Assembly (NCBI RefSeq): GCF_001428545.1
Contig: NZ_LMHZ01000004.1
Location: 62,001 to 126,000, forward strand
Length of the DNA: 64,000 nucleotides
Origin: Noviherbaspirillum sp. Root189
Lineage (GTDB): Bacteria; Pseudomonadota; Gammaproteobacteria; Burkholderiales; Burkholderiaceae_D
Reading direction: 5' to 3'
Part shown: positions 1 through 9,235 of the stretch, one piece after another
How positions within the stretch are numbered: position 1 is the first letter of the stretch
Layout of the letters: the number at the start of each line of letters is the position of its first letter
The notes under the pieces: generated by a model
Told to the model about the DNA's origin: nothing
Databases searched by the model: none
Seen by the model: only the letters and a program-made list of their open reading frames with translations
Made by a program: the position numbers and the translations under genes

Positions 1-767
1 GCGTGATCGATCGATCCGAGATAGGACCAGTGGTCGACGACATGCGTCTGTTTCCAGCCGTCGCACTCTTCGACAATACCCATCGCGCCCTCATAAGGCC
101 AGACCAGGATGCGCATATCGTTGAGCGCGACTTTCAATCGCCGGTAATGTTCCTGCATGGGCTCTGCCCCGATACACGCACCAAGACAACGTGAAATCTG
201 CCGCGCAAAACAGGCGCGCCCGTGTACAGCGGTTTCCAGTCCGGTCAATGCGGGACACAGCATCTGCATTTCCACGATCTCGCGCAACTTGTCCTGCGCA
301 GCCCTGCGTGTAGCGAACAGTCCGTAGAGATCAGCGGTGCGTGCAAAGTCATGGTCACGTGCATAAACAATTTCCGGTATCGACTTGATGCTTGGCCCAA
401 GACGCAACGTACACATTTCCCGCGTGCGACGTAATTTCTTGTTATGCAGCGGCTGCAGTTCCTTGATCAGGCGCGACTCCAGCAGCAGCGCACCGATATC
501 GCCAGCGGTTCGCCTGAACTCGATGTAACTGCTCTGCTGCAGCATGCGAGCCTCTTCCGGAGTCCGCAAATGCGACAGCACCCTGGTGCGAATGTTGATG
601 CTCTTGCCAATGTAAAGAGGCCGGTCCTTATCATCGCGAAAAATGTAAATGCCCGGCCTGGACGGCAATGCATCGAGACTGGCGCGATCGATATGGTGCG
701 GATATTCAAAGCTGTCGGCAGGATTAGGCTTGATCAGCAGGCCAACTGAAGTGACACGGGGTTGCAT
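1..767 (-). CDS. cho: Excinuclease Cho-like (UvrC homologue), partial
   Basis: Reading leftward from ATG at 765-767, the frame stays open to the window edge (about 255 residues visible; the 3' end lies outside). An N-terminal GIY-YIG nuclease motif is visible (PGIYIF...PLYIGKS, about residues 38-56), followed by the UvrC-type stretch EARMLQQSSYIEFRRT and LLLESRLIKELQP. Cho proteins of the UvrC family make the 3' incision in nucleotide excision repair and are SOS-induced. The 5' end faces imuA across a LexA box 77 bp upstream of the start, which fits that regulation. A protein of about 295 residues would be usual, so roughly 40 residues are missing. It could instead be the exonuclease-fused GIY-YIG type only if extended N-terminally, which the start context does not suggest. 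Confidence 0.85.
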   Translation of the reverse strand, partial: MQPRVTSVGLLIKPNPADSFEYPHHIDRASLDALPSRPGIYIFRDDKDRPLYIGKSINIRTRVLSHLRTPEEARMLQQSSYIEFRRTAGDIGALLLESRLIKELQPLHNKKLRRTREMCTLRLGPSIKSIPEIVYARDHDFARTADLYGLFATRRAAQDKLREIVEMQMLCPALTGLETAVHGRACFARQISRCLGACIGAEPMQEHYRRLKVALNDMRILVWPYEGAMGIVEECDGWKQTHVVDHWSYLGSIDH

Positions 768-843
768 GAAGGGTAATAGAGACTGGAGAAGTAAGAAGGC
801 AGATCAATCACATGACAAATTTGACTAAGCAGCCTTGAAATTT

Positions 844-863
844 TACTGTATATTTGTACAGTA
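844..863. promoter_or_regulatory. LexA (SOS) operator shared by cho and imuA
   Basis: The sequence TACTGTATATTTGTACAGTA matches the gammaproteobacterial/betaproteobacterial SOS box CTG-N10-CAG with the flanking TA...TA. It lies between the divergent cho and imuA starts. A TTGACT at 821-826 lies 17 bp before TACTGT at 844-849, so a possible imuA promoter overlaps the operator, consistent with repression by LexA. Confidence 0.9.
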
Positions 864-908
864 TAAATTGATGACAAGCATCACAGGAAAGAATACTAGG
901 AGGCCGGG

Positions 909-1700
909 ATGCCCGTAATAGTTTCCGCCATTTCGCAGTCAAATGAATCCACCATCCGTACATTTCCCCATGCCGTCTGGAAAGCCGACCAGATGGGCTC
1001 CTGTCAGACTCCGGTTACCACCAGCGGTTATCCGGTGCTTGACCAGGAATTGCCGAATGGTGGATGGCCGAAGGCCTCGTTGATTGAATTGTTGATGCAA
1101 CAACCCGGTATTGGTGAAATGCGCTTGCTCCGCCCTGCTTTTCAGACAATCAGCCGGAAACGCCGCATCGCTTTGGTACAACCACCCTACATGCCGCAGA
1201 TTGCCGCCTGGGCGGGATGGGGACTGCCGGTGGATAGCCTTATCTGGATCAAGACCACGCGCAGTGCCGACGCCTTGTGGAGTGCGGAACAAATCCTGCG
1301 CAACGGCAGTTGTGGCGCCCTGCTTTTCTGGCAGTCGCATGTGCGTACCGAATCGCTGCGCCGTCTGCATCTGGCCGCACAGGGAAGCGATATCCTGTTC
1401 TGGATGATGCGTCCGCTTGCCTGCGCAGAGGATGCCTCGCCAGCGCCGTTGCGGCTGGCGCTGCGTCCGGCACATGACGGCATCTGCATTGATATCGTCA
1501 AGCGACGCGGCCCCCGACGCGATGAGCCCTTGCACGTGCCAATGGATGACATGGCATCTCCGGCGTCCCTATCGGTTTTGACTCAGCTGCCTGCAGCTCC
1601 GCGCTCCGGACCGGCAAGACAGATGGTTGCGCAAACGTCCGCATCCGCTCCGGTAGAAACCTCTGCCTATCCCTTATACCAATCCCAACCTGTAACCTGA
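909..1700 (+). CDS. imuA: Translesion synthesis accessory protein ImuA
   Basis: A 263-residue RecA/SulA-like protein. The stretch from GYPVLDQELPNGGWPKASLIELL (about residues 40-62) is typical of ImuA, as is the core around IALVQPPYMPQIAAWAGWG. ImuA works with ImuB and DnaE2 as the SOS mutasome that bypasses DNA lesions. The start at 909 has a good AGGAGG ribosome site at 898-903. It is the first gene after the shared LexA box. The extreme C-terminus (YQSQPVT, then stop) is encoded by the left end of a repeat element that runs on into the gap before imuB, so the native end may have been altered. Confidence 0.9.
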   Translation: MPVIVSAISQSNESTIRTFPHAVWKADQMGSCQTPVTTSGYPVLDQELPNGGWPKASLIELLMQQPGIGEMRLLRPAFQTISRKRRIALVQPPYMPQIAAWAGWGLPVDSLIWIKTTRSADALWSAEQILRNGSCGALLFWQSHVRTESLRRLHLAAQGSDILFWMMRPLACAEDASPAPLRLALRPAHDGICIDIVKRRGPRRDEPLHVPMDDMASPASLSVLTQLPAAPRSGPARQMVAQTSASAPVETSAYPLYQSQPVT

Positions 1701-1845
1701 CAAATGAGATCGATGGATTTTTTCGACTGGCAAGGCGCAGGAGGGGTCAATAGCCTTGCTATTGGTGAAGAGTGCAACGCAGCCAGGCGGCTCGGCGCCC
1801 CCGGAAAAAGACACGATGTCATGCTGCGTTATGGGTTGGGATTGG
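1679..1845. repeat. MITE-like element with terminal inverted repeats
   Basis: A 12-bp perfect inverted repeat (CCAATCCCAACC at 1679-1690, its complement at 1834-1845) bounds about 167 bp. Imperfect pairing continues for a few bases inside (TAAC/GTTA). The centre contains the hairpin CAATAG-CCTTG-CTATTG. It covers the last codons of imuA and nearly all of the imuA-imuB gap. It carries no convincing gene of its own. This resembles a small non-autonomous or palindromic intergenic repeat; a copy elsewhere in the genome would be needed to prove it. Confidence 0.55.
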
Positions 1846-1879
1846 CATTAACTCCTGACTGAGCGGCGGCGATTCCCTT

Positions 1880-3346
1880 ATGCGCTCTTGGATAAGCGTA
1901 CGTCTACCGCTATTACCGCTCGAGGCCATCAGGCCACGCTGGAGCGATCCTGGCAAGTATGTGATCGTCGACCGCGAATATGTCATTGCCATGAGCCCGC
2001 AAGCTGCGCAGGATGGCGTGCGTATCGGCATGCGGCGCGCTGGCGCACAAGCCATGTGCCCGGACGCGAGCTTGCATGAACGCGACTTCATGCGCGAACA
2101 GGATGCGCTCAACAGCGTCGCGCTTGCCCTGTTGCGTTACACACCGGAAGTCGCTTGCGCCCATCAAGACAGTCTGCTGCTCGATGTGACCGCCAGCCTG
2201 CGCGCATTCGGCGGACGACTGTCGCTATGCCGGCTGGTGCGAGAGAGTGTGCGTGTGCTCGGTTTTACGCTGCAAGTGGGGATGGCACCGACAGCACAGG
2301 GCGCCTGGCTTTTGTCCTGCTCTGAGGGCATGCGTGCGCCCCGTCGCCGTGTAGTACGGATGGAGAGCATGAGACGCCTTATCGACGCCCTGCCCTGTAC
2401 GCTGCTGCCGGAGGCACGGCCTTATCTGGACTGGCTGGAAGGCATAGGTTGCATCAGTTTTGCCGATATGCGCAAGCTGCCGCGAGCGGGATTGCAGCGA
2501 CGCTGCGACAAGCACATGCTCGATGCGCTGGACCGCACCTACGGCGAAGCGCCGGAGCTATTTGACTGGGTGCAGGCACCGAAAAGCTTTTCAGCCAAAC
2601 TGGAATTGCCGGACCGCATCGAGCATGCGGAAGCGGCGTTATTTGCAGCACGCCGCCTGCTTTTGCAGCTGACCGGCTGGCTGGTTGCGCAGCAGCTTGC
2701 GGTTGCGCGCTTCGTGCTACTGCTGGAGCATGAGCGCGGCCGTACGGCGATTCCGCCCACGCCGATCGACATTACACTCGCCGAGCCAGCCTGGCATGAA
2801 GAGCATCTGACTCGCCTGCTGAAGGAGCGGCTTGGTCGTATCGAACTGATAGCGCCGGTCATTGCGGCGCGCCTGGAAGCAGCCCATGTCAGCGCGATGC
2901 GGCCGCCTACGGGGTCGCTGTTTCCCGATCCCGGCGGCATGCCCATGGATTTTCATCGCTTGCTTGAATTACTGACCGCAAGGCTTGGCGAGCAGAACGT
3001 CCTCGTTCCCGCTCCGCGTGCAGACCATCGTCCTGAAATTTGCAACGGATGGGCGCCCACCTCTACGTCAAATCCGGGCGATCTCCCTCTGGACCGGTTG
3101 GCTGAAAGGCCCTTCTGGCTGTTGCTGCAACCGGTCGAACTGATCCTGCGCGACAACCGGCCGTTTTACGGGTCACCGCTACGCCTGATCAAGGGACCGG
3201 AACGTATCGAATGCGGATGGTGGGATGGCGGCTTGATCATGCGTGATTATTTCATCGCCCAAGGAGAAACGGCGGTGCTCTACTGGATCTACCGGGAGCG
3301 TCATGGGGAAGAAATTTGCTGGTACTTGCAGGGTTTGTTCGCCTGA
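1880..3346 (+). CDS. imuB: Y-family polymerase-like protein ImuB
   Basis: A 488-residue protein that begins MRSWISVRLPLLPLEAI, the usual ImuB N-terminus, so the ATG at 1880 is preferred. It has the Y-family fold but the catalytic acidic residues are not conserved: the first carboxylate motif reads LPLLPLEA and the DE pair region reads HQDSLLLDV. This matches the known role of ImuB as a non-catalytic adaptor that bridges DnaE2, ImuA and the beta clamp. A possible clamp-binding motif TGSLF lies at about residues 344-348. It follows imuA after a 179-bp gap filled by a repeat element, so transcription from the imuA LexA promoter would pass through that hairpin-rich stretch. Confidence 0.9.
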   Translation: MRSWISVRLPLLPLEAIRPRWSDPGKYVIVDREYVIAMSPQAAQDGVRIGMRRAGAQAMCPDASLHERDFMREQDALNSVALALLRYTPEVACAHQDSLLLDVTASLRAFGGRLSLCRLVRESVRVLGFTLQVGMAPTAQGAWLLSCSEGMRAPRRRVVRMESMRRLIDALPCTLLPEARPYLDWLEGIGCISFADMRKLPRAGLQRRCDKHMLDALDRTYGEAPELFDWVQAPKSFSAKLELPDRIEHAEAALFAARRLLLQLTGWLVAQQLAVARFVLLLEHERGRTAIPPTPIDITLAEPAWHEEHLTRLLKERLGRIELIAPVIAARLEAAHVSAMRPPTGSLFPDPGGMPMDFHRLLELLTARLGEQNVLVPAPRADHRPEICNGWAPTSTSNPGDLPLDRLAERPFWLLLQPVELILRDNRPFYGSPLRLIKGPERIECGWWDGGLIMRDYFIAQGETAVLYWIYRERHGEEICWYLQGLFA

Positions 3347-3438
3347 CCGAGCACTTTCATCCTGGAGCCCGGGATAAACATATGAGTCAATGAATTTATT
3401 TATAAAAGTCTGTTAGCAAAAAGGCATTTTTCTGGTTA

Positions 3439-3458
3439 TACTGTGTTTTTATACAGTA
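3439..3458. promoter_or_regulatory. LexA (SOS) operator upstream of dnaE2
   Basis: The sequence TACTGTGTTTTTATACAGTA contains CTG-N10-CAG with the flanking TA...TA and ends 15 bp before the dnaE2 start. It implies that dnaE2 has its own LexA-controlled promoter in addition to any read-through from imuA-imuB. Confidence 0.85.
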
Positions 3459-3473
3459 TTTCAGGTAGTCAAC

Positions 3474-6400
3474 GTGCTTCCCCCTTCCTCCATACATCCT
3501 CTTCCCTCCTACGCCGAACTGCAGTGTGCGTCCAACTTCAGCTTTTTGCGTGGTGCTTCGCATCCTGAAGAGCTTGTCATCCGGGCCGCAAAACTCGGTT
3601 ATGCGGCACTGGCATTGACGGACGAATGTTCCGTGGCCGGCGTGGTACGTGCCCATACTGAAGCAAAGCAATGCGGCCTGCCCCTGATCATCGGCAGCCA
3701 GTTCAGCTTGGTCAATGAAGACAATAGCCCAGCTTTCTCTCTCGTCCTCCTGGCGAAAAACCGCGAAGGATATGGCAACCTCGCCGAACTGATTACCCTT
3801 GCACGGACCCGCGTCGAAAAAGGCCACTATCGTGTTACTCCGTGCGACTTTGTATCGCCCGAAGACGACTATGCGCATCTGCGCGGCATGCCGGACTGCC
3901 TCGCCATTCTTACTCCTGCCCGTGACATTTCACCAGAACAGCTTGCCACTCAAGCCGCATGGATGGTGAAGACTTTTCCCGGACGTGCATGGATTGCGCT
4001 GACCTTGCTGCACCACCCGCGCGACGATCAGCACCGCATGCTTGTCACTGCAGTCGCCGACGAATACGCGTTGCCCGTGGTGGCCACCGGTGATGTCTGC
4101 ATGCATGTACGCTCACGCAAACCCTTGCAGGACACCCTTACCGCTATCCGTATCGGCAAACCCATTGCCGAATGCGGTTACGAGCTGTCTCCCAATGCGG
4201 AGCAGCACTTGCGCTCACGGCTGCGGCTGGCCAACGTTTATGCCGCAGCCGCGTTGGCTGAAACCATACACATCGCCCGGCAATGCACTTTTTCTCTCGA
4301 CGAGTTGCGCTACGAATACCCGGATGAACTCGTGCCACCAGGGTGGACCCCGGCTGCCTACCTGCGCAGCGAAGCCTATATCGGCGCCATGGCACGTTTT
4401 CCAGACGGTGTTCCGGCAGATATGCAAAAGCAGCTTGAATACGAACTGCAGCTCATTTCCGACATGCGCTACGAGCCGTATTTCCTGACCGTCTACGACA
4501 TCGTGCGTCATGCACGCAGCATCGGCATTCTTTGCCAGGGACGAGGATCGGCCGCAAACTCCGTAGTCTGCTACTGCCTGCGTATCACCGAGGTTGATCC
4601 ATCGCGCAGCACCCTGCTGTTTGAACGGTTCATTTCGCGTGAACGCAACGAACCTCCCGACATCGATGTCGATTTCGAACATCAGAGACGCGAAGAAGTC
4701 ATTCAGTACATCTATAACAAGTACGGCAGGCTGCGGGCTGCGCTCACTGCAGTGGTCATCAGCTATAAGCCACGCAGCGTCCTGCGCGATGTCGGCAAGG
4801 CGCTGGGTGTCGATCTTGGCATAGTCGATCAGGTAGCAAAATCGCATCGCTGGTGGGACGGCAAGACCGGATTGTCGGAACGCTTTACCGAATGCGGCAT
4901 GCAGGCCGATTCACCGATTGCCCTTCAATGGTCGGACATGGCGGAAAGATTGATGCGTTTTCCACGGCACCTGTCGCAACATCCGGGCGGCTTCGTCATT
5001 TCGCGCGGCAAACTTTCACGGCTGGTTCCCATAGAAAACGCGGCAATGAAAGACCGTAGCGTCGTCCAGTGGGACAAGGATGACATCGATGCGCTGGGAT
5101 TGCTCAAGGTGGACATCCTTGCACTCGGCATGCTCAGCATGATTCGCAGGGCGCTGGACCTGATCACTGATTTGCGCGGCGAGCCCTTCAACTTGCAAGA
5201 CATTCCAAAGGAAGATCCGGTCACCTACAAAATGATTTCAAGAGCGGACACGATCGGCGTATTCCAGATCGAAAGTCGTGCACAAATGACCATGCTGCCG
5301 CGCCTGCGACCCAGGGAATTCTACGACCTTGTCATCCAGGTTGCGATCGTCCGCCCGGGTCCTATTCAGGGCGGTATGGTGCATCCTTACCTACGGCGCA
5401 GGCAGGGGCTGGAACCAGTCACCTATCCCAGCGAAAAGATCCGGCATGCGCTTGAACGCACACTCGGCGTAGCTATTTTCCAGGAACAGGTGATGCAAAT
5501 CGCCATCCTCGCCGCAGACTTCACAGCCGGAGAGGCCGACCAGCTGCGACGCGCGATGGCGGCTTGGCGGCGGAAGGGGGACATCGGAAAATTCCAGGAA
5601 AAGCTGGTGGCCGGGATGCTCAAAAATGGTTACGCTACCGAATTCATTTCCGCCATCGTGCGCCAGATTCAGGGCTTTGCCGAATATGGTTTTCCCGAAA
5701 GTCATGCCGCCAGCTTTGCCTTGCTCGCCTATGCCAGCTCCTGGATCAAATGCCATGAGCCGGCGGCTTTCCTTGCCGCCCTGCTCAACAGCCAGCCCAT
5801 GGGGTTTTACTCACCATCGCAACTGGTGCAGGACGCGCGCAGGCACAAGGTCGATGTGCGTCCGGTGGATATCCGTTACAGCGACTGGGAAACCACGCTG
5901 GAGCCAGCGAGGGAATTGGTAGCGGGTCAACAACCTGCCGTACGCCTTGGGTTCAGCATGGTACGCGGCCTGTCACAGGAAGCCGGATGGCGTATCGAAG
6001 AGGCACGTGCAATCAAAGCATTTATCAGCATGACGGATCTTGCACTGCGCGCCGGACTCACGCGTCGCGATTTACAAATGCTGGCCAATGCCAATGCGCT
6101 CGAACCCCTTGCAGGCCATCGCCGCCAGGCACTCTGGCAGGCGTTGGCCAGCGAACCGGATAAGGGGCTACTCAGGAAAGCCAGCATGCATGAAGATCCT
6201 GTTCAACTTGCCGCGCCATCGGAAGGCGCTAATATCGTGGCCGATTATCACTCTGTCGGACTGACACTCGGAAGGCATCCGCTTGCCTTGCTGCGTCCCC
6301 TACTCAGCACCAAGCGGTTTTTGCCGGCCGAGGTCCTGTATACTTTTGCCGATCGCCAGCTTGCGCGCGCGTGTGGCATTGTTACGGTGCGCCAAAGGCC

Positions 6401-6638
6401 GCAAACCGCCAACGGCACCATGTTCGTCACCATTGAAGATGAAACCGGCCTGGTCAACGTCATCATCTGGCCGGGACTGATTGAACGCTATCGCGCGGAA
6501 CTGCTCGGCTCGCAGCTGCTGGGAGTCTATGGAATATGGCAGACAGAAAACAATGTGCACCACCTGGTCGCAAGCCGCCTGGTTGATTTATCGCACTTGC
6601 TGGGAAGATTGACGACACATAGTCGGGATTTCGCATGA
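3474..6638 (+). CDS. dnaE2: Error-prone DNA polymerase III alpha subunit DnaE2
   Basis: A 1054-residue C-family polymerase, the normal length for DnaE2/ImuC and shorter than replicative DnaE. An N-terminal PHP domain starts at YAELQCASNFSFLRGASHPEEL. The palm carries PPDIDVDFEHQRR with acidic residues at about 396, 398 and 400. The C-terminus has an OB-fold (ACGIVTVRQRP...MFVTIEDETG). In the SOS mutasome DnaE2 performs lesion bypass with ImuA and ImuB. The start used is GTG at 3474, which gives the expected N-terminus; the ribosome site is weak. A LexA box lies just upstream. Confidence 0.95.
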   Translation: MLPPSSIHPLPSYAELQCASNFSFLRGASHPEELVIRAAKLGYAALALTDECSVAGVVRAHTEAKQCGLPLIIGSQFSLVNEDNSPAFSLVLLAKNREGYGNLAELITLARTRVEKGHYRVTPCDFVSPEDDYAHLRGMPDCLAILTPARDISPEQLATQAAWMVKTFPGRAWIALTLLHHPRDDQHRMLVTAVADEYALPVVATGDVCMHVRSRKPLQDTLTAIRIGKPIAECGYELSPNAEQHLRSRLRLANVYAAAALAETIHIARQCTFSLDELRYEYPDELVPPGWTPAAYLRSEAYIGAMARFPDGVPADMQKQLEYELQLISDMRYEPYFLTVYDIVRHARSIGILCQGRGSAANSVVCYCLRITEVDPSRSTLLFERFISRERNEPPDIDVDFEHQRREEVIQYIYNKYGRLRAALTAVVISYKPRSVLRDVGKALGVDLGIVDQVAKSHRWWDGKTGLSERFTECGMQADSPIALQWSDMAERLMRFPRHLSQHPGGFVISRGKLSRLVPIENAAMKDRSVVQWDKDDIDALGLLKVDILALGMLSMIRRALDLITDLRGEPFNLQDIPKEDPVTYKMISRADTIGVFQIESRAQMTMLPRLRPREFYDLVIQVAIVRPGPIQGGMVHPYLRRRQGLEPVTYPSEKIRHALERTLGVAIFQEQVMQIAILAADFTAGEADQLRRAMAAWRRKGDIGKFQEKLVAGMLKNGYATEFISAIVRQIQGFAEYGFPESHAASFALLAYASSWIKCHEPAAFLAALLNSQPMGFYSPSQLVQDARRHKVDVRPVDIRYSDWETTLEPARELVAGQQPAVRLGFSMVRGLSQEAGWRIEEARAIKAFISMTDLALRAGLTRRDLQMLANANALEPLAGHRRQALWQALASEPDKGLLRKASMHEDPVQLAAPSEGANIVADYHSVGLTLGRHPLALLRPLLSTKRFLPAEVLYTFADRQLARACGIVTVRQRPQTANGTMFVTIEDETGLVNVIIWPGLIERYRAELLGSQLLGVYGIWQTENNVHHLVASRLVDLSHLLGRLTTHSRDFA

Positions 6639-6752
6639 ATGTGTAAGATAGTTTCCAAAGCGGTTTCCACGGCTTGAAGATTCTCATGGCATCTCCCTGT
6701 TGCAGTCCTTACACTGGTAAACCCAATTTCTTCAAAGCGGCAACACGTACCA

Positions 6753-7403
6753 ATGAAACCCGATCCGGAAACCGCGCTTCATCTGTTGCATAGTTTGCGC
6801 TACGGCACCCTGGCGACTCGATCCATCCAATTGCCGGATTACCCCTTTCCAACTGCCCTGCCTTTTGTGCCGGATGAGAAGCATTGTCCTGTTTTTCTTC
6901 TAAGCCGCCTTGCTGAACACACGAAGAATATTCATACCGATCCGCGTGCGGGTTTCCTTGTCGCCGATATGGCGGAGAAGCAAGTCCTTGAAAATCCGCG
7001 GATGACGCTGCTCGGTGACATCGCTACGATCAACATGTCACATGAATTGCAGTCGCGATTCCTGCGCTACCAGCCTGAAGCGGAACAATACATGGCGCTT
7101 GCCGACTTTGCCTTCTACCGGCTGACGCCGCAAAAGATTCGCTACATCGGCGGGTTCGCGCAAATGGGATGGCTGGAACAACCGGACTGGGAGAATGTGG
7201 ATGTGCTGTCGCTGGAGGAGGAAACAGCATTGATCCAGGACTTGCTGGGTGAATTACCACCGGGCGTTCGACTGCTTGGCCTGGACCGATATGGCATGGA
7301 CATGGAGCGCCTCGGCAAACGGGAGCGGCAAAAATTCCCATCGACATTGCGCTCGGCGGACCAGATCGCCGCCACGGTCAAACGCTTGCTGGCAAGCTTG
7401 TAG
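6753..7403 (+). CDS. HugZ / pyridoxamine-phosphate-oxidase-like FMN protein
   Basis: A 216-residue protein with a split-barrel flavin-binding fold of the pyridoxamine 5'-phosphate oxidase-related family: LHSLRYGTLATRS near the N-terminus, HTKNIHTDPRAGFLVADM in the middle and IRYIGGFAQMGWL later. A C-terminal helical part (EEETALIQDL...LDRYGMDMER) resembles the DUF2470-type domain found in HugZ-like haem utilisation proteins. It converges on the iron operon with only 20 bp between stops, so a role in haem or iron handling is plausible but not shown. No strong promoter was recognised upstream. Confidence 0.65.
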   Translation: MKPDPETALHLLHSLRYGTLATRSIQLPDYPFPTALPFVPDEKHCPVFLLSRLAEHTKNIHTDPRAGFLVADMAEKQVLENPRMTLLGDIATINMSHELQSRFLRYQPEAEQYMALADFAFYRLTPQKIRYIGGFAQMGWLEQPDWENVDVLSLEEETALIQDLLGELPPGVRLLGLDRYGMDMERLGKRERQKFPSTLRSADQIAATVKRLLASL

Positions 7404-7423
7404 CACTACTGCAAATAGCTTCT

Positions 7424-8539
7424 TTAGTTGAACAATGTATCGGCAGAGATATCGGCCAAGGTCGCGCATCCGCACAAGGCCATCGCAATCTCGAGTTCAT
7501 CCCGAAGCAAACGCAATACGTGCGATACACCCATTGCGCCCGCATTCGCCAGTCCGTACACATACGGACGGCCGATCAAAACGGCACTCGCCCCAAGCGC
7601 AATGGCCTTGAGCACGTCAGTGCCGCGCCGGATACCTCCGTCCACCAGCACAGGACACTCCTTGCCCACTGCCTCGCGGATGCAAGGCAGGACACGTGCC
7701 GTAGCGGGCGTCGTATCCAAAGTCCGGCCACCATGATTGGAGACGATAATACCGTCCGCACCGTTTACCACGGCAAAACGTGCATCATCCTGATGCATCA
7801 CTCCTTTCAATAGAATCGGCAGACGTGTCACGCCTTTCAGCCATTCAATATCAGCCCAGGTTGGCGCGGAAGTCAACAGGGCATCAAACATGCGGCTTTG
7901 ATGGGGTGCGAGAGTGACCGGTTTCGGAGGTGGCAAGCCCGCCAGATTCACCGCTGAAATTCCCTCGGGAAGCTTGAAACCGACCCGACGTTCCCTGTCA
8001 CGCACACCGCTGCTCGGCGCATCGACAGTGACCACCAATGCTTCGTATCCTGCGGCTTCTGCGCGCTGCACCAGTTCTCTTGTAAAGCCGCGATCGTGCT
8101 GGAAATACAGCTGGAACCAGAGAGGGCCGCGCGTCGCCTCGCCCAGCATTGCCTGCGCGATCTGCTCCAGCGGCATGCTGGACTGGCTGCTCAACACCAG
8201 GCCGGCACCCTGCATCGCGGCCGCATAGGCACTGGCGATTTCGCCGTCGGCATGCGCCATGCGTTGGAACGCAACCGGCGCAAGCAGCACGGGATGGGCC
8301 AGCGTCCGCCCCAGCAACTGTACCCGCGTATGCCCGCCGACCAGGCGACGCAATACCCGCGTCGATAGCAGGATGTTATCCCATGCCTCGCGGTTGGCAC
8401 GCAAGGTGATCTCATCCGCAGCCCCACCGGAAAAATAAGCCCAGGCGTTGTCGTCGAGCCGACTGCGCGCATGCTGCTCATGGTCGGCCAGCGAGACTAT
8501 TCCTGTCGGGATCGCTTCGACGGCGGGGATCCGGCTCAT
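7424..8539 (-). CDS. FMN-dependent alpha-hydroxy acid oxidase/dehydrogenase
   Basis: A 371-residue protein of the LldD/glycolate oxidase family. It shows the family landmarks: [13 protein letters not shown] at 36-48, a KGV lysine at about 245, the catalytic SNHGGRTLD (His269, Arg272) and the phosphate-binding [18 protein letters not shown]. The family oxidises L-lactate, glycolate or related 2-hydroxy acids using FMN; this sequence does not settle the substrate. It is the last gene of the leftward iron run and its start overlaps the stop of the PiuC-like gene by 4 bp, so the two are probably translationally coupled. That partnership is the unusual point. Confidence 0.85.
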   Translation of the reverse strand: MSRIPAVEAIPTGIVSLADHEQHARSRLDDNAWAYFSGGAADEITLRANREAWDNILLSTRVLRRLVGGHTRVQLLGRTLAHPVLLAPVAFQRMAHADGEIASAYAAAMQGAGLVLSSQSSMPLEQIAQAMLGEATRGPLWFQLYFQHDRGFTRELVQRAEAAGYEALVVTVDAPSSGVRDRERRVGFKLPEGISAVNLAGLPPPKPVTLAPHQSRMFDALLTSAPTWADIEWLKGVTRLPILLKGVMHQDDARFAVVNGADGIIVSNHGGRTLDTTPATARVLPCIREAVGKECPVLVDGGIRRGTDVLKAIALGASAVLIGRPYVYGLANAGAMGVSHVLRLLRDELEIAMALCGCATLADISADTLFN

Positions 8540-9225
8540 GTGTCAGCCCACATCCGCAACAGGTTGTGATAAGTGCCGGTCAGCTGCACCACGGACGGTT
8601 CCTGTTCGCCGAGGGAATCGCGCAGCTTCAGCAGCGCCATGTCCATCTCGAACAGCAGCTGGCGCTGATCGCCACCGCGCACCATGCTTTCGATCCAGAA
8701 GAAGCTTGCCAGGCGTGCGCCCCGCGTCACGGGTGTTACCTGATGCAGGGTCGTGCCCGGATAAAGTACCAGGTCACCGGCCGGCAGCTTGATGCGGCGT
8801 TCGCCCTGCGGGTCCTGCATCACCAGCTCGCCGCCATCGTATTCGTCGGGTTCGGACAGGAACAGGGTGCAGGACAGATCGGTACGCACCCATTGCGCGG
8901 GGTTACGCGAGTAAAGCACGGCGCCATCGATATGCGCGCCGTAATGATTGCTGTCGCCGCTGTAACGATTGAACAGCGGATTGAAAATTTTGCGCGGCAG
9001 GGCTGCGGAAAAGAACAGCGGGTCGCGCTGCACCGCAGCCAGGACCAGCGATTGCAGCTGGCGCGAGACATCGCTGTCCTGCGCCAGCTGCTCGTTGTTC
9101 TTGCGGGCGACCGCCTGGCCACCCGCACTCACCCGTCCGTCCACCCACGGCGCACCCTGTCCGAGCAGTGCCCGGGCAGTCGCCAGTTCGTCGCGGGAGA
9201 GAACGTTTTTCAGGTGCAGAAGCAT
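8536..9225 (-). CDS. piuC: PiuC/YbiX-type Fe(II)/2-oxoglutarate dioxygenase
   Basis: A 229-residue PKHD-type hydroxylase. The 2-His-1-carboxylate iron site is visible as GAHID (His98, Asp100) and TTLHQV (His161), with Arg171 in GARLASFFW as the 2-oxoglutarate ligand. PiuC homologues are typically encoded next to TonB-dependent catecholate siderophore receptors and are iron-regulated. Here the receptor gene ends 10 bp upstream, and the hydroxy-acid oxidase starts within the last 4 bp. The physiological substrate of the family is not well established. Confidence 0.9.
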   Translation of the reverse strand: MLLHLKNVLSRDELATARALLGQGAPWVDGRVSAGGQAVARKNNEQLAQDSDVSRQLQSLVLAAVQRDPLFFSAALPRKIFNPLFNRYSGDSNHYGAHIDGAVLYSRNPAQWVRTDLSCTLFLSEPDEYDGGELVMQDPQGERRIKLPAGDLVLYPGTTLHQVTPVTRGARLASFFWIESMVRGGDQRQLLFEMDMALLKLRDSLGEQEPSVVQLTGTYHNLLRMWADT

Positions 9226-9235
9226 CAGTGCTTTC

